Shown in pieces: positions 12,101 to 22,820 of a stretch of DNA of 64,000 nucleotides. Source of the stretch: Bigelowiella natans CCMP2755 (Eukaryota > Cercozoa > Chlorarachniophyceae); the NCBI GenBank assembly GCA_000320545.1, contig ADNK01003472.1:55973-119972 (forward strand), in the 5' to 3' direction. A program made the position numbers and the translations under genes. The first letter of the stretch is position 1; each line of letters starts with the position of its first letter. Under the pieces are notes generated by a model that was given only the letters and a program-made list of their open reading frames with translations, was not told where the DNA came from and made no database searches.

Positions 12101-14749
12101 TGCTACCCGACCCAGACACATCAACAGGAGCCCAGGGTGGATAGCTCTCGCTCAAGATGATGAGTCTAACATAACAATTGCATGAGGAAATTTTGCTTTA
12201 ATCCTATTCAGGGCATGCAACACACATAAGAAATAGTTGCTACAATTACGATGAAGATCGAGCCAAAAGCGAGAGCGATTCGGTAGGAGCAAAGGTCGAT
12301 GGTGACAGCGAGGGATGTGATGTTGGTGCCGTTGTATGTGGGGTCAATGAAGAAGGACTAAGTGAGGGTGGAAGGGTTGTGGAGGATATGCTTGGCATAC
12401 ATGTAGGGGTTGCCGTTGGTATCGATGTGGGTGAACAGGTGGGTAAAGCAGTGGGGGTTATAGTTGGCGTCGATCTAGGTGAAGAGGACGGGGATTCACT
12501 CGGACTTGCAGTTGGTGTATCAGTAGATGAAACAGATGGTGCAGAGGTAATGAGGCTAGAAACCTCAAAAATTGCTCCTCTCTGCCATAAAATAATATGA
12601 TGATTTGTATTCTATGATGAAGCAAAGCATGTTTAACATACCGCTCCAAGGAAAAAAATATTACGGATAGGATCCAAAACCAAGGCCTTACAAAAGCAAT
12701 AATCATAGTGAATGCACTATAATGAAACCCGAATGGAGTATACCCTTGGCATTTCAAATATTGCGTTAGTCCCGATCCCCTCACTTCTACCCATCCCTCC
12801 TGTTTGCTCTGAAATTTTTACGTATCAAGAGTTATTTAAATGCCTTTGCGAGTTTTAGGATGATCACATTTCACGAAATTGCTCATTTTCTGTCAACTTC
12901 ACTAGTTGCTGCTTTACTTACGTCCAGCAATAATCGTATTCTCTAGAGTCATCAAGTCAAGTCTGCGAAGACGATCATCGTCCTGAAGTAAATGACCATC
13001 ACTTTCTCATTGACAAGAGCAAATATAGTTCACAAAACACACACCCTATCAAGGAAGTAGATTGTAGAAGCAGGCCCGCTACCAACCAAATCCATAGCTA
13101 TAGGCGAATGTAACCGACGGTCTACCCTATTGAGGTAATTTATAATTCATATAACTTTTACAATTCTCCAAAGTTTATTACGTACGCGTCTGAGATGATG
13201 GTGGTCACTTCAGCGTTTGTAGTGTTTATTCGTCTTATTGTATCTTCATCAGAGAAATACCTAGATAATATGATTTTCTGAAACACTTTTTAGGATCTGT
13301 TCAAAGTTGTCTCTAGGGTACAAGAATTCATTGAAGATCGTAATTCCTCGAGCTTCATATATTGTTGCATCTTTTCCTGTGCCATCTGCACTTCCGCTGC
13401 TGCTCGTTCCAACAAATTGGGACAACTAAGAAAGTAGGAAACAAAGTTCATTACAATCTCTCCGAATGTATTGAAATGGGTTTACCCGGAAATCAGCGAT
13501 ACTCATCCGGTGTACGTATGTAGAATCCGTAATATATGCATATTTTTTTGGGAGGTCGATTGCAAACTCGTATGCTCTCTGCATTGTGCCGTTGGCAATA
13601 ATTAAGTCCTTATAGTGCTAGAGACATATCTATCTAGCAGTATACACATTATTACATCCAGGCCGAATGTGAAACCTTCGCCTCCACCGTCTATTAATCC
13701 CTCGACTACACCTTGGTTGACTGTTGTGAGCTAATGAAAGATACATAGATAATAGATATTGATGTTTGATTTTCTTATCAATAATCTTTTGCTACCGTTC
13801 TTGTTTGAAAATTGAAGCGACGGATCGATCGCCCATTCTATATTCAAGATACTTTTAATTTTCTTTCTACAAACAACAAAAACTCGCATTCGTATTTACG
13901 GACATCTCCTATAATTAACAAATCTTCGGTAGTGTTGCTTAGCCAATCAATTCCCGCCGGTCTATTCATTCTGTTTCACATCAAAAGGCTTATATGGCTT
14001 GAAAACTGCAAAAAACGATCTGGTTACAGTGAGCTGTTCGGCATCCCATCTGTGCTCTAAGCATTGAAGTATCAAATAGAATGACAGACTCAAAATTTTG
14101 TAATTGAAATGGCCAAGAAAATTGAAAGTACCCCTCTTCGGCCTTCTTCACCTGCCACAGTCTCAACAGTAGCCGCAGTTAAGTTAATTCTTCGTAGAAC
14201 ATCATCACCCTACAATATGAAGCAAAAATCCTAAAATTATTAGGATTTGGTGGGAAATAACATGTAGATGACAGCGTCTGAGAAGTAGAGGATTTCGTTT
14301 CGTAAAGCCATTCCTCCAACTTGATTGACTGAAGTGTAATAACAAAACATGAGATCAAAGGACTAACATTGTTTTCGAAGATTGAGAATCTTGAGGAAAA
14401 AACATGGCTCAGTTTTCAAACAAAGACTGAGTTCAGTTGCAAGTTGCAATGGGCAAAAATGCCAACCCTTGTGTGATGTTCAAATGTTCAAGGGTCAATG
14501 CTTAGCTTTGACATACGTTCAGCGTTCGTCAGAGGGCCGTCAACCGTGTCTCTGCCAGATCGAAAACCAATCACGTAGCTCGATGCCACCTAAAACATTG
14601 CCATGTGCACACGTTTTTCTCTCAAAAGTGATCACTTGCCACTTGTGCACTTGTGCACAGTGATCTTGCGTCTTGCATGGTACCGGAGGCTGAAGGAATT
14701 GTGCTTCGGCACCCATGAAGATCATCACGGCCCACAGAACGAACCTCAT
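9131..14749 (-). CDS. Secreted NHL-repeat / PT-rich stalk / Cys-rich / multi-pass membrane protein
   Basis: Minus strand, many short exons. The start at 14749 gives a signal peptide (MRFVLWAVMIFMGAEA). NHL blades follow from about 14545 to 12585: DGPLTNAEL...ILYFSDA, DDVLRRINLTAATVETVAG, RPAGIDWLSN, YAYITDSTYVHRM, GSADGTGKDAT, YFSDEDTIRRIN, STIYFLDRDDDRLRRLD, TIIAG. Next comes a Pro/Ser/Thr stalk (12240-12590), then 12155-11279, ending in CPGGVRMWPRQG. A clear 62-bp intron (11217-11278) joins this to FWTANERV, the GYTGTLCSSC Cys-rich motif and at least five membrane spans (10219-11216). Later exons include 9972-9919, about 9858-9785 (LRPHVRHMAWKFP) and 9636-about 9500 (LSNFVLFGYCFWFVAFR), with a cytoplasmic tail to 9131. 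If the last intron is not used, translation stops at 9461. Near 10227-10232 the frame breaks (see findings). The architecture is of a type known from stramenopile surface proteins; the ligand and signalling role are unknown. Confidence 0.7.
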
Positions 14750-15472
14750 CGTTGCAGCCGCCGCCCTTTGTTGAAAATTGTGCGCTATGTTGACATGCGG
14801 TTGTGATGCTCCTCCTGTTCCTGTTTGTTTGTGCTGCTTGTCTGCGGAGACTCATCATCATTTCATCCGAAATAATAAATGACAATGGATCAATATGAAC
14901 AATAAGTAGATCATCTAAAAATAGATCTAATAACATCCTTAACAAATAATACATGTAATGCGATAATAACAAGTTTTTGCTCCACATGTTGCAGCAATAA
15001 TATTATTATTGAATAGGAACTTGTAGGGATTATTATTAGCGCGCGTAGATAGGTTTCAGTCGTAATTAGATCTAGACTCTAGTTGCTGCCATCTAGATCT
15101 ACTACAATTTTTCACGAAGAAATTTGGTGTAGTTGTTATGGTAAATAGCGGATAGGATTTCAACAACAAAACAACAACAACAAACAACAACAAACAACAA
15201 CAACTACAACATCGACAACAACAACGACAACAACAACGACAACAACAACGACAACAACAACAACAACAACAACAACATCGACAACAACTAGTCCACTCCA
15301 CCTGTATCTTCTTTGAGCTAGTAGAAGTGGGAAGAAGGAAGGAAGGAAGGCAGCGAGCCACGTCCTGGTCAAGGACGAACATACCAAGCAGGTGAGCTCC
15401 TCTACTAGGAGGTATTTCCTGTATTTCATTACTAAAGATTCGTCGATACTATATCAGGTAAGAACGGTGGAT
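14750..15472. other. Divergent intergenic region: NHL surface protein / CaMKK-like kinase
   Basis: The signal-peptide gene starts leftward at 14749 and the kinase rightward at 15473, so this 0.7 kb should hold both promoters. It contains AT-rich DNA, a large CAA/CGA array and a possible 5'-UTR splice donor (CAG/GTAAGA) near 15457-15463. No TATA box is convincing. Confidence 0.45.
15160..15291. repeat. CAA/CGA trinucleotide array
   Basis: About 130 bp of CAA units with regular CGA and CTA interruptions, roughly 180 bp upstream of the kinase start. It is stop-free on both strands, which creates spurious open frames of poly-Cys, poly-Val or poly-Gln. Confidence 0.95.
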
Positions 15473-15693
15473 ATGTTTCTCGATGACGACGATTTCGACA
15501 GCGACAGCGAAGTGGAGATCGAGGAGCAGGATCTACTCAAGCTCAAGATTCAAAAAGAATGCAAAAATATCATCAAGGCAACGTACAAAGGTAGTGACTA
15601 CGTGTATTGGCTGAGTTTCTAATGTGCACTTCTTCTTCTCATCCCTCTTCCATGTTCCTCATCATATTTGCAAGTTAATGTGTCGTAGAATTC

Positions 15694-15733
<40 letters not shown>

Positions 15734-18263
15734 ATTTCAACTTTTGCGTGTCTTATTATTGCAGGGAAAAAAATTGTGAATGGCTTTGAGGTTATGGAGA
15801 GACTTGGGCAGGTATCACTCTGAGAAGTATTCGCCTTTCCTCCTTACCTACCTTACATGAATCACTTGAGTAAATTATGGAAAATCCTCTAACTCGTCTT
15901 TACCAGCAATGTATACTGATAATTCTATCTAAATGCACACAATAATAAGGGTGGGTTTGCGACTGTTCGGAAATGCAAGTTCTGCCCCACCGGAAAATTA
16001 TATGTGAGAAGAATAAATGTTATAACGACGAGAAGCCATGTTGCTCTGGTTGCAGATGTTCCTCATGAAAAGCATCAAATTTGAATAATCTACGTCTTCC
16101 GTTCAGGCGATGAAGAAGATGGCGAAGAATTGGCTACGAAGTAATTTTTGCCACCCTAAAGGAGGCTGATTCAAATACAATGTTGTCACTAAAAGAATGT
16201 TGATTGAAAATCGTCGCTATCATCAGAAAAGAGAGAATGGAGCAGGAAGGATGGGAAAATGGTTATGCACACGATGCTAGATAAGGGTAAATAAATAAAT
16301 AGAATCACCTGATAGTTAGGAAGACGGACAACATAATTCTCTTTTTTTTAGTCGGTGACGTCTTCCCACTACTAAATTAATTTGTATCATGCAGTAATGG
16401 TCGGTGTGGGCATCTTAAAGGAAATGGCACATGATAACGTCGTACGACTGCATTCAGTCATTAATGACCCAGGCGATGATACTCTGTACTGTTGACATTT
16501 ATATTTACACATCAAGTAAACAAGCGTTATCATAATTCTAGCTGATACAATATTTAAACATAATGATGATGATAATGATGATGATGAGTCTCCACATTCG
16601 AATGGCAGCTTAGCCAAAATTCTGCAATTGTTATCTTCGTTATTTCTATTTGTCAAATCTTCTTCTCGCTACTTGTGTTTGGATGCAGCGATGTTGTAAG
16701 AGGAAGATTTGTTAGATAGTAATCCAACCCTAACATTTAGATATCTTATTTTGGATTACTGTCATCGAAAATGCGTGATGGATTGGAACGGTACGTGTGA
16801 GGAAGAAGGAAATAATGATGAGAATGAAAAGTCACCCTATATTAGAAAGCATCGTGGAATCAGGAGTATGATGCTAGTGATACACTGCTACTATTACTAC
16901 TACTCATGTGCATCATCACAGCGGATTCCCTATCATTCCGGTCAAAAGTCTTCGCAAAAGGCCCTCATGGGGGCATTGAGCTTGGAGCAGTCGCCTCTGT
17001 CCTTGCACAGGCTCTGCAAGGAGTAGAATACAGTAATAATCAAGACAACAAGAATTAGTAGTATCACTTTCCGCCATTCGAAAGACAGATATGAGCAAAG
17101 GATAGGGACCAATATTCGTCCTAAATTTATTTTTATAAGTCTTACGAAACGATTGTTGCATCGGTGGCATAATATTAGCATGCTGCTTCTTGAAGCATCA
17201 TCATCTGTTGTTGTCGTTGTCATTATTGTTGTTGTCGTTGCAGTCCACAAACAAGGCATTGTGCACAGGGACCTGAAGCCTGACAATCTTCTCGGTAGTA
17301 GAGGAGTTGAAAAAGAAGAAAATAGCAGCAGTAACAACAATAAGCCACTGAAAATTCTAGTTGATTTTTATCATGCATCATCATCATCATCCTCATCTTC
17401 ATCTTTTACACGAGGAAATTAATGAATCCCAACGTTAATTCTATCAGTTACTTCAGACTGGATAGTAAAAATCGCAGATTTTGGTGTCTCAAAGAAACTC
17501 GAGGAGAAAGGTATTGCTTTTTATTTTCCCAAATGCGAAAAAGTGGGTAGTAACTGCTACCAGTTGTTTCATATCAAGAAATGAATGTTGTTGTAGTCAC
17601 CCCATCATGGCCATCATCAACGTCACCATTATCACAATCATCATCATTATATTCTTCTTATTTTTTTTTTTCTTCTTCTTCTTCTTCATGTCATATTTGT
17701 CATTAATCAGATGGTGGGCAGTGTGCCGATACGGCAGGAACCTATCCTTTCATGTCACCGCAAATTGCCTCTGGAGAAAAGTGAGTAGGGTTTGTGTGAA
17801 ATTCTACACAATATACCTTCTGATAGTGATGTTGTTAATGGTGTCTCATGTAATGCTGCAGATACTGCCCTTTCAAGGCAGACATTTGGGCGCTTGGAAT
17901 CACAATGTTCGCTTTGGTTTTCTCCACGGTCGTCACTTCACTTATTGCTCTTCAATTTTCTATCCATTTTTTGATATTTACCCATACCGCATCTAGTATT
18001 ATAATTGTCCCATACATCTTTCATCGATACTTCCCCATCCCCATACTCGTGCAGCAGCAGCAGCAGCAGCAAACTGTTTATTGTGTTTAGTGATTGATTT
18101 TCGATCATATCATAAAGGTGCCTTATTACCACGAGATCCACGCGCAGCTATTTGAACAGATCAAATCAAAATCGTATGTAGTAGTGATATAACGTTGATG
18201 TACTACTACCTAGACCTATACGGGCCGAATCAAATCAATAATAATAATTAGTTATTTAAAAAT

Positions 18264-18300
<37 letters not shown>

Positions 18301-18734
18301 CCTTCCCCCCGCGATAGAGTTGAATTTCCGGGAAAGATCGACGACAAAGAGCTTGAAGGTTCGAAATGAATAGCAATGTAGTAGCACAGGCAGTAGTAAC
18401 TGTAACTGAATTTTGTGTCGATTGTTTCATTATCTAGCCACCATTATGTTCAAATCATAATCATTCTTGTTTCTTTCATTAGATTTTTTGACAAAGATAC
18501 TCGAAAAAGATGCTGAAAAACGGCCAAGTCCTGCCGATTTACAGGTGCTATTACATTGGGTAGTTGGAACTGAGTGATAATTCTTGCATTAATAATGATA
18601 TGTTGATAATGTATCCTTCCATTTCTCTATTATTTTTCGAATTTCACGATTTTACCATACAGAAACACCACTGGCTCGAGGTTAATGTGAAAAAGGGTTT
18701 CACTAAGCCAAGCAATGAAGAAAAGCTTAAGTAG
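15473..18734 (+). CDS. CaMKK-like serine/threonine protein kinase
   Basis: Sixteen exons join in frame to 1038 nt (345 aa). Exons are 15473-15590, 15765-15811, 15950-16003, 16107-16140, 16227-16286, 16395-16485, 16741-16790, 16922-17032, 17244-17294, 17457-17510, 17711-17780, 17862-17928, 18118-18173, 18318-18358, 18483-18544 and 18663-18734. After an acidic N-terminus come the Gly loop LGQGGFATV, the ATP-binding lysine in YAMKKMAKNW, a basic insert before helix C as in CaMKK, HDNVVRLHSVINDP, hinge LYLILDYC, catalytic loop VHRDLKPDN, metal-binding KIADFGVS, AGTYPFMSPQ, KADIWALGITMFALVF and the lobe end EKDAEKRPSPADLQKHHWL. Helix C reads VGVGILKEM, without the usual Glu, and the APE motif is SPQ. 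HRD, DFG and the lysine are intact. Family members are activated by Ca2+/calmodulin or constitutively and phosphorylate AMPK- or CaMK-type kinases; that role is inferred here. Confidence 0.85.
15696..15729. repeat. CT microsatellite in kinase intron 1
   Basis: CT run about 35 bp before the acceptor of exon 2. It may serve as the polypyrimidine tract. Confidence 0.9.
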
Positions 18735-18844
18735 TGGTGAGGTTCGTGCACTCGCGTTGGCACATGCAAGTATGCTACGGCTTCTATAGGAGCTATTATT
18801 TGCATACTGGTTGAGCAGAAATTGCTTCGTTATCTTTGCTGTGT

Positions 18845-18921
18845 GAGACGGACATAATGAATAAATTAAATTTGTTCAATGGTCACCCTGATGTAGCTGT
18901 GCAAAGCAGCGGCTACAGCGC
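18845..18921 (+). repeat. Dispersed hairpin repeat, copy 1
   Basis: Shares GAGACGG, AATTAAATTTGTTCAATGGT and GATGTAGC with copy 2. It ends in a small stem (AGCTG / CGGCT) around GCAAAG. Confidence 0.6.
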
Positions 18922-18958
18922 TTCAGTTGAATCTGTAATCTGTTTGTCTGTTGTTATG

Positions 18959-19160
18959 TAAGACGGGTGTAATCAATCAATTAAATTTGTTCAATGGTCG
19001 TCCTAATGTAGCCGTGTAATGCAACGGCGCTAATAATGATCTGTTGTTATGTGCTGCATCCATTTGAAAGCATCAGCATTTTTGCGTCGATCTAGCGATG
19101 TCGCGCATGAAGCGCAGCCATCTACATTTCCTTTTCAGCTGCAGTCAATAGGTTCATGCT
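18959..19160 (+). repeat. Dispersed hairpin repeat, copy 2
   Basis: Begins about 38 bp after copy 1. It carries TTAAATTTGTTCAATGGTC and the stem GCCGT / ACGGC around GTAATGCA. Similarity to copy 3 continues for about 100-130 bp past the stem (words TGTTGT, CATCCATTTG, ATGTCGCGCATG). Confidence 0.55.
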
Positions 19161-19708
19161 GCTTTTCTGGTCCATGATGTTGCTACGAGTTGGTTTCAAA
19201 GTCTGCGTTGGTGTGCAGAATGTTGTCGTAATCACGGCTAATGCTAATAACATGAGGTTACCTGTATGCGATATGTACGTAGCAAATGCACGTTGTGCAT
19301 ATTGTGCATGTAGTACTAGAACTTTATGACAGTATCATGACAAAATCTGCATAAAGGAACGTGCGTTTATCGAATGAATAAGACCAATTCGAGATTGTCC
19401 ACGCCAATTTTTATGATATTACATCTTAAATGTGATCAACATATAGGTGTGGTGCCATCTGCTCCAATTATTTAATTGCTTCTACAATAATCATTGATCT
19501 TAGATTATAAAATTCCCGTGCCAACGAACCTCCTACAGATTACGTGCTTGGAGTAGAATCCGACCTGAGTACATCGTAAGAAACATAATTATCTCCTTGA
19601 AGCAGTTTTCCATAATTTGTTACTACGATCAATTTGTATACAAATAAGTATTCCAAAAAAATCCTTTTGTAAAACTATTTCCCAACACGGACATAATATC
19701 ATTTAAAC

Positions 19709-20267
19709 TTACTTTCCTTGGGACTCATATTTGGCGTACTCCCAGTTGGTATCATCTACATACAATTGCGGTATTAACTCACAGTATGGTCTGCTGTGTA
19801 GGGGAAATTATACACACTTTCAATATCTAAGAAGTCCACTATAATATTCTAGCCAGTACCTAACGGACATGTTGCCCGGCTTTGTAGCCATTTTGAAATA
19901 CAGTGGTAATGAAACGAATGTCCGCATTGGCCTACTGCTCGCGTGCACTCTTCGTGGCTATCGGGCTCTGCTTCGCACGCAATACCTGCGAATATATATT
20001 GAGTTATCTGATAAGAGTGTTGAGGATAGAGTGTTGAGGAATGAAAGGAATGTGCCACTGACATGGGACCATAATATCATTTCGGCAGATAGCGCAGTCC
20101 ATCTTCCCACCTACAATGTCAGTCATCAAAGAAGTAAAAGTATACTAATCAGCTTTATCTCTACTAAAAAATCAAAAGCAAATAGTATGAGGACCGAATT
20201 TCCAGAAAACAACGGCATCCCATTTCTTGACCACCACCCTTTCCTTCTTAGGTTCCTTGTCAGTCAT
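19709..20267 (-). CDS. RBX1: RBX1/ROC1 RING-H2 subunit of cullin-RING ubiquitin ligases
   Basis: Four exons (20267-20195, 20110-20063, 19985-19860, 19755-19709) join in frame to 294 nt, 97 aa, close to the usual ~108 aa. The start at 20267 gives MTDKEPKKERVVVKKWDAVV, matching the beta-strand by which RBX1 threads into the cullin. The RING-H2 domain is complete: CAICRNDIMVPC, then CEAEPDSHEEC, GQCGHSFHYHC, and CPLDDTNWEYAKYE at the C-terminus. The CPLD motif, with Asp in place of the last Cys, is diagnostic for RBX1 against RBX2 and APC11. RBX1 recruits the E2 enzyme to SCF-type ligases. It is divergent from the charged gene starting near 20653. This is one of the firmest calls in the window. 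Confidence 0.93.
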
Positions 20268-20652
20268 GAGAAGATCTTAGGAGCCGCACGTTCGAAGGCT
20301 CTTGGTCTCACTGCTGTTTATGCCAAAATACTCTATTTTTTGTGTGTGAGACATGCACAAAGACAATATAATTGTAAATTTGATCTACGAGCGAGGAAAT
20401 TCTCACAACGACATCCCAAAGATTCATAATATTAGAAGTGTGATCGCTATTCATGGAATTCGTAAGTCGTAATTGAGAATGGAGCTGCTAAATATTGAGA
20501 GAGAAAATATTAGAGGGTGTTCAGGGTGTCTATGTCACATGTTGTCGTATATATGTAATTTGAGGACGCTTGACTTATTATCGATTGAATATCGGTTGGT
20601 GATCCGTCTGTTTGTCAGTCAATACGGTAGTCTAGCTACAAGAAATACTCGT

Positions 20653-22325
20653 ATGACTGATGACGCCTATGATTACACCACTACCAATCAACATCCAGGA
20701 AAAGAAAGAACAACAAAAGCTCTTTCTGCAGGAAAAAGCAAGAAGGGGAAGGGGAACGAGGAGGAAGACGAGGAGAACCCACTTCCAAGACTAGAGCTAC
20801 ATTGCTAGAAGGACATTGCTAGAAGGACATTGCTAGAAGGAAAAAGCTCATCATCATTATCCAGATCTTCTTGCTTCACCAGCACCTCCTGGACCGGTTA
20901 CTGCTTCTACTTGCAGTACCTATTGTTATTGTTGCAATGGGTGCAGGTAATAGTACCTCCCATATTTTTAGATGGTAGTAGACCTCATTTGAAAATAAAA
21001 TCATACAGTGAAGAGCTTGGCTCAATAAAGAGTACTTTTGTTCTTCAGCTTGTTATAGAGGACGTGGAGGCTATGGGTCGCAACAACCACCTACTAATGA
21101 GGGTGATGATAAAGGAACGAATCTGGATAGGAAACAAAAACAAAAATTACTTTATACTAACAACTCAGAACAGAAAATAAGAGATCAGACGGAAGGAAAA
21201 AATATTACTCTCAAGGATGAACGTACATATGCGTAATAAGATAAAAAGAAATCCGGGTGGCGATGGTGGTGAAGATAAATAGAAAAATGAAGGCAAAGAT
21301 GAAGAAACAATTATACTGAACAATACCAAATATTTTTTGACAAAGACAACTCGAATACAAGTATAAGGCTTTATCTAGGCCGCACGACATTTACTCATTT
21401 GATAGGTGGGCAAAAGGAGCACCGAATGAAGGAGACAAAGCTGAAGGGGAAAAGTCAGCTTAAAGAGGGGGAAAAGGTGGACGATCTTGCTGGACAGTGC
21501 CAGGTAGATCAAACTAATGAAATAGAAGACGAGATCATTAAGGCCAAGAAAGAAGAAGAAGACAAAGAAGAAGAAAAAGAAGAACGTGCTATCCGACAAA
21601 AGGAGAACGAACAGAATATTAGCGCAAAGAGTGAGGTAGATGAACAGGCTGCTCGTATGGTAGCAGCAGCTGCTGCATGCGAAGAAGCCCGACGCAACAC
21701 CAGACACAATGTGGAGCAAGTGGCAAATGAGGAAGGTGGATACATGGCTCGTGAAAAGGAGGAGGAGAAAGCAGGTGTGGGGAAGGAAGAAGCAGTAATA
21801 GTAGAGAAACGTGAAGAATCCCCGCGACTTGTACGAGAAAACAAGACCATGGAGATGGGCGGGAAAGCGGTAGTTATTGCAAAAGCAGTGACAATGAGAA
21901 GTGAGGATACGTATCAAGAAGCAACGAAGAAAGAAATACAGGCATTAGGAGAGAAGATTAAGATGGAACATGACTTAAAGAAGGTGGTGAAGAAAGTTGT
22001 TGCAACATCGAGAAAGAAAGACTCTAATACTACATCGGGAGTAAATGCTGGTGTCAGCTCTACTACTCCCAATGAGAGGAGCCAGAAGAAGAAAATTAAA
22101 GGGGGGAAAGTTGGGAGGTTAGGAACAGCATTGAACTTAAATGCCCTCATTAGCAGAGGTCCTCTAGGCTCCTCACGCACGTTGCCAGTTATCAGAAGAA
22201 AGTCTAACACGCCTTCTGGTCTTGCTGTCGTTGAGAACAACACTGCAACTGCAACTGCAACTGCAACCATCGAGCATTATTTGAAGCCGAAAATGGCACG
22301 ACGTTCCAGTCCAAGTCCCAAGTGA
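20653..22325 (+). CDS. Unidentified highly charged protein, probably multi-exon
   Basis: The last exon is a long open frame ending TGA at 22325. It begins after a plausible acceptor (TTTGATAG) near 21408 and encodes about 300 residues rich in Lys, Glu and Arg, with predicted coiled coil (EDEIIKAKKEEEDKEEEKEE), a basic linker and a C-terminal Ser/Pro tail. Upstream exons are likely. A CCNGC|RGRGGYGSQQPP junction can be made from about 20826-20946 to 21059 with a GT-AG intron. An ATG at 20653 opens a Lys/Glu-rich frame. The sequence between has three tandem GGACATTGCTAGAA units (about 20800-20840). I do not recognise a family; the composition suggests a nuclear or RNA-binding protein. The exon model upstream of 21399 is tentative. 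Confidence 0.45.
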
Positions 22326-22498
22326 AGATTTCCAAGGGGACTCTTAAGCAATTTTCGCCAGAACAAACCTGGCTTTCCAGCCTTGAGCAGTCAATTGGCA
22401 AACGCAGCGCACGTACACACAGTTCATGAGTCAGGATCACAATGCGTGAAGTTGGAGAGGGTGCATTCCAAACTATACATGTTATGTGCACATACGCA

Positions 22499-22557
<59 letters not shown>
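22499..22557. repeat. Compound CA/TA microsatellite
   Basis: CA run followed directly by TA run, same architecture as at 5180 and 44522. Confidence 0.95.
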
Positions 22558-22559
<2 letters not shown>

Positions 22560-22604
22560 TGTGTACACACAAGCATACATGCATACATGTCTAGATGTGT
22601 GTAT

Positions 22605-22820
22605 GGGACGGATGTAATGATATGATTAAAGCTTTTAAATAGTCATTTTGATGTAGCTATTATCATGCGAAACAGCGGTTATGCTTAGCGCTTGTGTCAT
22701 AATTGTTGTGTCCATTTGTTTCTGCAACCATGCTAGCATGTGTTTCATGCATGTGAAAGGATCCATGCGGTGTCGTCAATGTCGCGCATGCAGTGTGCGT
22801 TTCTCCATGAGCTGCTTCAG
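22605..22820 (+). repeat. Dispersed hairpin repeat, copy 3
   Basis: Aligns with copies near 18.85 and 18.96 kb: GGACGGATGTAATGA, GATGTAGCTAT, CAGCGGTTATGC, then TGTTGTGTCCATTTG and AATGTCGCGCATG. More diverged than copies 1 and 2 are from each other. Confidence 0.5.

Larger units (their letters stand above)
18735..19708. other. Convergent intergenic region: kinase / RBX1
   Basis: Both neighbours end here (kinase stop 18734, RBX1 stop 19709). The region holds two copies of a dispersed repeat (18845-18921 and 18959-19160) and otherwise AT-rich DNA with no coding signal. Confidence 0.55.

Noticed and set aside
15056-15429. Minus frames of poly-Cys and poly-Val
   Set aside because: Artefact of the CAA/CGA array, which has no stops in any frame.
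20470-20650. Plus frame from 20473 leading into the charged gene
   Set aside because: The AT-rich first half has no coding character. The ATG at 20653 is the better start.
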